Shown here: positions 59,808 to 64,000 of the stretch, piece after piece | Numbering within the stretch: the first letter of the stretch is position 1 | Layout of the letters: each line of letters opens with the position of its first letter | DNA from: Sphingomonas sp. | Lineage (GTDB): Bacteria; Pseudomonadota; Alphaproteobacteria; Sphingomonadales; Sphingomonadaceae | DNA: 64,000 nucleotides | Assembly (NCBI RefSeq): GCF_026460985.1 | Contig: NZ_JAPKNM010000102.1 | Location: 1 to 64,000, forward strand | Reading direction: 5' to 3' | Notes under the pieces: generated by a model | What the model was told of the DNA's origin: nothing | The model's database searches: none | Seen by the model: only the letters and a program-made list of their open reading frames with translations | Program-made: the position numbers and the translations under genes

Positions 59808-60542
59808 ATGATTGTGAGCCAGGCCAAGGCCGCAGGGGCAGATGGTTCGATTCGGGTTCTCGTGGTGAGTGACGTCCTGCTGTATCGCGAGGGCGTGGCG
59901 CGCGGATTGGCGCAGCTCGGGCGCATGTCGATCGTCGATGCGCTCAGCGGGCGGGAAGCGATCGCGACGCTCGGATCGCTCCGTGTCGACGCGATCCTGC
60001 TCGACGCGTCCGCGCCGGAAGCGCTGGTCGTCGCGCGCCAGCTGCGCGCGCTGCGGCCCCAAGTCCCGATCGTCGGTTTCGGCATCGGCAGCGCGGCGAC
60101 CAGCGTCGCCTGCGCCGAGGCGGGCCTGATCGGCTTCGTCGGCCGCGACGGGACGCTCGCCGAGCTGGAGCAGGCGATCGAGCAGGCGATGGCGGGCGAG
60201 GTCGGCTGCGCGCCCCAGCTGGTCGCCATGCTCTGCCGCCGAGTCGCCGCCTTGTCCGGAACCACCGCCGACCTTCGCCCAACCCTCACGCGGCGCGAGC
60301 GCGAGATCGCCGCGCTGGCCGCCGAAGGGCTCTCCAACAAGGAGATCGCGATCGAGCTCCGCATCGGCCCGGCCACGGTCAAGAACCACATCCACAACAT
60401 CCTCGAGAAGCTCCAGATCCGCCGCCGCGGCGCGATCGGCGCCTATTTCCGCGCGCGCACCGCGCAGTCTCCCGCGCCGGTACCCGAGGAATGGCAGCCG
60501 GCGAGCCGGGCGATCCCGGATGGGGCATTGGCTGCCTGCTAG
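59808..60542 (+). CDS. LuxR-family response regulator with atypical receiver, likely eCIS regulator
   Basis: A 244-residue protein. The receiver (about 15-130) has phosphoacceptor candidate D66 (DAILLDAS), but the acidic pair is S21/D22 (VLVVSDVLLYREG) instead of DD, and the conserved lysine is replaced by R113 (GFVGRDG). The C-terminal LuxR domain is normal (LTRREREIAALAAEGLSNKE, IGPATVKNHIHNILEKLQI). Such receivers may work without phosphorylation. It is divergent from the eCIS operon and has no partner kinase nearby. It is the best local candidate to switch the operon. Confidence 0.85.
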   Translation: MIVSQAKAAGADGSIRVLVVSDVLLYREGVARGLAQLGRMSIVDALSGREAIATLGSLRVDAILLDASAPEALVVARQLRALRPQVPIVGFGIGSAATSVACAEAGLIGFVGRDGTLAELEQAIEQAMAGEVGCAPQLVAMLCRRVAALSGTTADLRPTLTRREREIAALAAEGLSNKEIAIELRIGPATVKNHIHNILEKLQIRRRGAIGAYFRARTAQSPAPVPEEWQPASRAIPDGALAAC

Positions 60543-60598
60543 GGTTGGGGGGTGCCGACGCTCTACCGTTCATCAGCCGCAGCGACATGAAATTGATT

Positions 60599-60802
60599 CA
60601 CGCGGAGGCGCGGAGGCGCGAAGAAGAAGAGGTTCGCGCAGAGGCGCAGAGGACGCAGAGTTGTCTCGCCCGGCTGCGCCAGCAGCCTTTCTGCAACGCG
60701 CGAAGCAGAAGAAGGGGCGCGCTGACGCGCGGATACTGCTCTTCTCTGCGTCCTCTGCGCCTCTGCGCGAACTAAATCTCCGCGCCTCCGCGCCTCCGCG
60801 TG
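60599..60802. repeat. Large inverted repeat with two perfect arm blocks
   Basis: The two arms (60599-60660 and 60744-60802) are inverted copies. A 22-base outer block (60599-60620 with 60781-60802, built on GCGGAGGC twice) and a 29-base inner block (60632-60660 with 60744-60772, starting GTTCGCGCAGAGGC) match exactly; only about 10 bases between them differ. The loop is 83 bases. No ORF in it is supported. It resembles a MITE-like or extragenic repeat element. The rest of the gap between genes (60543-60944) shows nothing else. Confidence 0.75.
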
Positions 60803-60944
60803 AAAAAATCAAAGGCCCTTCTCCGACGGCATCCGCAAACGCTCCCACCCCCATCGCGCTTGAATTGGCGCGCGGTACCGGCCATGGCGCGCGCTTCGTC
60901 TTGAACCGGCAGCTTGGAAACCCGTCATCCGCCAGATCGCAGCC

Positions 60945-62051
60945 TTGCCCTATCGAACCGACGGCGTGTCCGCCGACGCGGCGGTGCGCATCCTGCTGAT
61001 CACCTCGCGCGGCACGGGCCGATGGGTCGTGCCCAAGGGCAATCCGATGTCGAGCATGGCCCCGCACGTGGCGGCCGCGCAGGAGGCGGAGGAGGAGGCC
61101 GGCGTGGTCGGCCCCGTCTGTCCCACCCCGCTCGGCTCGTACCGCTATCGCAAGCTGCGCGGCAGCGGGGCTTCACTGATGATGGATGTCGACGTCTTCC
61201 CGCTCGCCGTGACGCGCGAGCTTCCCGAGTGGAAGGAGCGGCAGGAACGCGAGCGGCGCTGGTTCACGCTCGCCGAAGCCGCGGACGCCGTGGAGGAGCC
61301 CGACCTGCGCGATCTCATCCGCTCGTTCGGCGCGTCCGAGTTCAAGGCTGCAACCCGGCGGACCGGCATGCTAGGCGCCGCCGCCGAAAAATCGAGGTTA
61401 GGTCCGATGTTCGCTTGGTTTCAGCGCCTGTTGCCCCGCACGGGCAATTTCTTCGAACTGTTCGAGGCGCATTCGATCACCGTCATGGCCGCCGCGGACG
61501 CGCTGGCGCGGCTGCTCGAGGGCGGCCCGGCGGGCGAGGAGCATGTACGCGAGGTCATCGAGCGCGAGCACGATGCCGACAACATCACCCGCGAAGTGCT
61601 CCAGACGGTGCGCAAGACCTTCCTGACGCCGTTCGATCGCGGCGCGATCACCAGCCTGGTCGGCGCGCTCGACGATTCGATCGACGAGATGCAGGCGACG
61701 GTGAACGCGATCGCGCTCTACGAGGTCGAGAGCTTCCAGCCCGAGATGAAGGACATGGCGGGCATCATCGTCGACGCCGCCCGCCTCACCGCCGAGGCGA
61801 TGCCGCTGCTCCGCAACGTCGCGCAGAACGCCGGCCGCCTGCACGAGCTCACCGAGCGCCTCGTCCGCATGGAGGGCCATGCCGACGAGATCCATGCCGC
61901 CGGGCTCAAGCGCACCTTCAAGGAATATGGCGCCGGCGACACGCTGAAGTTCGTCGTCGATCGCGAGATCTACAAGCATCTCGAGCGGATCGTCGACGCG
62001 TTCGAGGATGTCGCGAACGAGATCGACGGCATCGTGATCGACCACGCCTGA
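60945..62051 (+). CDS. Nudix domain fused to DUF47 (PhoU-like) protein
   Basis: A 368-residue protein. Residues 1-135 are a Nudix fold (GRWVVPKGNP, AAQEAEEEAGVVG, YRKLRGSGASLMMDVDVFPL). The Nudix box keeps the xEAxEEAG end, but its first glutamate and its arginine are replaced (HVAAAQ). From residue 155 a DUF47/PhoU-like four-helix domain starts (MFAWFQRLLPRTGNFFELFE), ending in NEIDGIVIDHA. An internal ATG at 61407 could also yield DUF47 alone. The only start in frame is TTG at 60945; related proteins usually begin a few residues earlier, where GTC/ATC codons stand here. It is followed by a PiT transporter after 10 bases; DUF47 proteins regulate such carriers. Confidence 0.75.
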   Translation: MPYRTDGVSADAAVRILLITSRGTGRWVVPKGNPMSSMAPHVAAAQEAEEEAGVVGPVCPTPLGSYRYRKLRGSGASLMMDVDVFPLAVTRELPEWKERQERERRWFTLAEAADAVEEPDLRDLIRSFGASEFKAATRRTGMLGAAAEKSRLGPMFAWFQRLLPRTGNFFELFEAHSITVMAAADALARLLEGGPAGEEHVREVIEREHDADNITREVLQTVRKTFLTPFDRGAITSLVGALDDSIDEMQATVNAIALYEVESFQPEMKDMAGIIVDAARLTAEAMPLLRNVAQNAGRLHELTERLVRMEGHADEIHAAGLKRTFKEYGAGDTLKFVVDREIYKHLERIVDAFEDVANEIDGIVIDHA

Positions 62052-62061
62052 TCGCCGCTTC

Positions 62062-63075
62062 ATGCACGAGCTCGCCTTTCCCCTGCTGGTCGGCCTGATC
62101 GCCGTCGCGCTGGCGTTCGATTTCCTGAACGGCCTGCACGACGCCGCCAACTCGATCGCCACGGTCGTCGCCACGCGCCTGCTCTCGCCCGTCCAGGCGG
62201 TGCTCTTCGCGGCGGTGTTCAACTTCGCCGCCTATTTCCTGACGATCGCGATCCCCTCGCTCCACGCCGTCGCCGAGACGATCGGCAAGGGGCTGGTCGA
62301 CAAGGACGTGGTCACGCCCGCGGTCATCTTCGGCGCGCTCGGCGGGGCGATGTTCTGGAACGTGCTGACCTGGATGAAGGGCATCCCCTCGTCGAGCAGC
62401 CACGCGCTGATCGGCGGGCTGATCGGCGCGGGCGTGGCGCATGCGGGGCTGACCGGCATCCATTGGGGCGGGCTCAACAAGACCCTGCTCGCGATCGTGC
62501 TGTCGCCGACGCTCGGCATGTTCCTCGCGATGCTCGTCATGCTGGTCAGCTCGTGGCTGCTGCACCGCGCCACCGCGCGGACCGCCGAGCGCAGCTTCCG
62601 CAGCCTGCACCTGGTATCCTCGGCGGCCTATTCGCTGAGCCACGGCCTCAACGACGCGCAGAAGACGATGGGCATCATCACCGTGCTGCTCTACTCCACC
62701 GGGCGCCTGAGCGGCGAGTTCCACGTGCCGCACTGGGTGGCGATCAGCTGCTATGTCGCGATCGCGCTCGGCACGATGACCGGCGGGTGGAAGATCATCG
62801 AGACGATGGGCTCGCGGATCACCAAGCTGTCGCAGCACCAGGGCTTCAGCGCCTCGCTGGCGGGCTCTATCGTGCTGTTCTCGGCCTCGGCGCTGGGCAT
62901 CCCGGTCTCGACCACGCACACCATCACCGGCTCGATCATCGGCGCCGGAACCGCGCGCCGGGCCTCGGCGGTGCGCTGGGGCGTGGCGCAGAACGTGGTG
63001 ATGGCCTGGGTGATCACCATCCCCGCATCGGCGCTGGTCGGTGCCGCCTTCTACGCGCTGACTTTGCTCTTCTAG
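62062..63075 (+). CDS. pit: PiT-family inorganic phosphate transporter
   Basis: A 337-residue inner-membrane phosphate:cation symporter. The two halves carry the family repeats FDFLNGLHDAANSIATVVAT (N-terminal) and LSHGLNDAQKTMGIITVLLY (C-terminal), with GIPSSSSHALIGGLIGAG and GIPVSTTHTITGSIIGAG as pore motifs. It forms an operon with the Nudix-DUF47 gene. Confidence 0.95.
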   Translation: MHELAFPLLVGLIAVALAFDFLNGLHDAANSIATVVATRLLSPVQAVLFAAVFNFAAYFLTIAIPSLHAVAETIGKGLVDKDVVTPAVIFGALGGAMFWNVLTWMKGIPSSSSHALIGGLIGAGVAHAGLTGIHWGGLNKTLLAIVLSPTLGMFLAMLVMLVSSWLLHRATARTAERSFRSLHLVSSAAYSLSHGLNDAQKTMGIITVLLYSTGRLSGEFHVPHWVAISCYVAIALGTMTGGWKIIETMGSRITKLSQHQGFSASLAGSIVLFSASALGIPVSTTHTITGSIIGAGTARRASAVRWGVAQNVVMAWVITIPASALVGAAFYALTLLF

Positions 63076-63998
63076 GGCCTGCGCAGCGCGCGGCACTGGC
63101 TGGGCGTCTGGCCGAAGCGCGTGCGGAACAGGCGGCTGAAATGCGCGGCGTCGCTGAAGCCGAGCCGGTCGGCGATCGCGCCGATGCGCTCGTCATTCCC
63201 CGTATCGAGCAATGCCAGCCGCGCCGCGTCGAGCCGGGCGTTGCGGATATAGGTCTGCACTCCGCCCTCGCACTCGAACAGCCGGTGCAACGTGCTCCGC
63301 GACACCTTCAGGCGCCGGCACAGATTGGCGATGGTGAGCGAGGAGGATTCCAGATTGGCGCGGATCTCCTCGCGCGCGCGCGCCGCGGCGCCGGCAGGCG
63401 GCTGCGGCATGCCCTTCGCGCCGTCCGACGCGGCATGGACCGCGACCACCAGCAGGTCGAGCAGCGTCCGCGCGATCCGCGGCGCGTCCTCGGCGGCGAT
63501 CAGCTGCAGCGCCTCGCTGAGCTTGAGCAGATGCGCGCGGAACAAGGCCGCCTCGTCGCGGCCGATCACCAGCCCGTGCAATGCCGCCACCGGCCCGAGC
63601 TGCGATTCGGCGAGGGGCCGGGGGATGGCCAGCTGGATCGACCGACAGGCCGACATGGTCATCGTGACCGGCTGCGCGATGTCGAACAACAGGATCTCGC
63701 CGGGGTGCAGCACGAACTCCCGCGTCCGCGCGACACCGTGCATCTCGCCTTCGATCAGCACGCCCACGCCGAGGACGTCGATCCGGTCCGCCGCGATCCG
63801 CTCGGGCGTCCGCGCGAGCTGCCGCGCGGTACCATGGGAATAGGACACCGGGATCCCGTCGAGATAGACATTTTCCGCCGAGGTGGAGAACGGCCCGATC
63901 GGCGTCGAATCGAACAGGGACGCGATGCTGGGCCAGCCACGATCGGTCCATGCTTCGTGACGCTCGGCCGGGGCTATGCCCGCAGTCGAATACCGCAC
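63072..63998 (-). CDS. AraC-family regulator, at window edge
   Basis: At least 308 residues. The C-terminal 100 residues form the double helix-turn-helix (SLTIANLCRRLKVSRSTLHR, RIGAIADRLGFSDAAHFSRL, FRTRFGQTPSQCRAL). The N-terminal part resembles the AraC-binding-like domain of the FeaR/TetD type (TREFVLHPGEILLFDIAQPV). The GTG at 63998 is the last codon in the window, so the true start may lie outside. It converges with the phosphate transporter, overlapping by four bases at the stops. Confidence 0.85.
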   Translation of the reverse strand: MRYSTAGIAPAERHEAWTDRGWPSIASLFDSTPIGPFSTSAENVYLDGIPVSYSHGTARQLARTPERIAADRIDVLGVGVLIEGEMHGVARTREFVLHPGEILLFDIAQPVTMTMSACRSIQLAIPRPLAESQLGPVAALHGLVIGRDEAALFRAHLLKLSEALQLIAAEDAPRIARTLLDLLVVAVHAASDGAKGMPQPPAGAAARAREEIRANLESSSLTIANLCRRLKVSRSTLHRLFECEGGVQTYIRNARLDAARLALLDTGNDERIGAIADRLGFSDAAHFSRLFRTRFGQTPSQCRALRRP

Positions 63999-64000
63999 GG

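Noticed and set aside
60599..60802. Intrinsic terminator of the LuxR-type gene
   Set aside because: Arms of about 60 bases with an 83-base loop are much too large for a terminator; a repeat element is more likely.
1..64000. CRISPR arrays, tRNA or rRNA genes, insertion sequences
   Set aside because: No regularly spaced direct repeats, no cloverleaf-like T-arm plus acceptor sequence and no transposase motif were noticed. Reading by eye can miss a tRNA; a covariance-model scan would settle this.

Overview
The window looks like chromosomal DNA of a high-GC alphaproteobacterium, most likely a sphingomonad. This inference rests on long Caulobacter/sphingomonad-type TonB-dependent receptors, sugar-acid and hemicellulose genes, GC-rich palindromic repeats and frequent ATGA/GTGA gene overlaps. 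No rRNA, tRNA, CRISPR, insertion sequence or phage head gene was seen.

Layout. (1) 1-28,267 is a carbohydrate and stress region. It holds a small LuxR-type protein; a sugar-acid module (MFS carrier, 5-dehydro-4-deoxyglucarate dehydratase, LysR regulator, carboxylesterase); a divergent module (secreted protein plus MFS carrier facing a TonB receptor and a DUF1080 lipid-free periplasmic protein); a LysR/old-yellow-enzyme/pirin/isochorismatase unit; GH43 and GH51 arabinan-type enzymes; a SulP transporter with a beta-carbonic anhydrase; an OmpR-type two-component pair; two small secreted proteins; and a PHP-domain protein with a second TonB receptor. (2) 28,421-59,378 is about 31 kb of genes all on the minus strand, nearly all touching or overlapping. 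This is an extracellular contractile injection system (eCIS, Afp/PVC-like). In transcription order it encodes a receiver-like protein, a DUF4255 (Afp16/Pvc16-like) protein, a beta-rich protein, sheath 1, tube 1, sheath 2 with an FN3-like insert, tube 2, a LysM hub protein (Afp7-like), a 53-residue protein, a split spike (gpD-like and gpV-like), a protein with a C-terminal membrane hairpin, gp25, a gpJ-like baseplate protein, a gpI-like tail protein, a collagen-repeat protein, two more eCIS-associated proteins, a likely tape-measure protein, an AAA+ ATPase, a DUF4157 protein with a nuclease-like C terminus (candidate cargo), a SUKH-like protein (candidate immunity or partner), a glycosyltransferase-methyltransferase fusion and a second methyltransferase. 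(3) 59,379-59,807 is the control region, with a 16-bp perfect palindrome, facing a divergent LuxR-type regulator with an atypical receiver domain. (4) 60,543-63,998 has a large inverted repeat, a Nudix-DUF47 fusion with a PiT phosphate transporter, and an AraC-type regulator at the window edge.

How it works together (inference): the minus-strand operon would build a contractile, phage-tail-like particle. The DUF4157 protein would be loaded with help from the AAA+ ATPase. The collagen-like protein and its two neighbours would form surface or fibre parts, and the terminal glycosyltransferase and methyltransferases could decorate one of them. The two features that set this locus apart from textbook eCIS loci are this modification cassette and the nuclease-like/SUKH pair.
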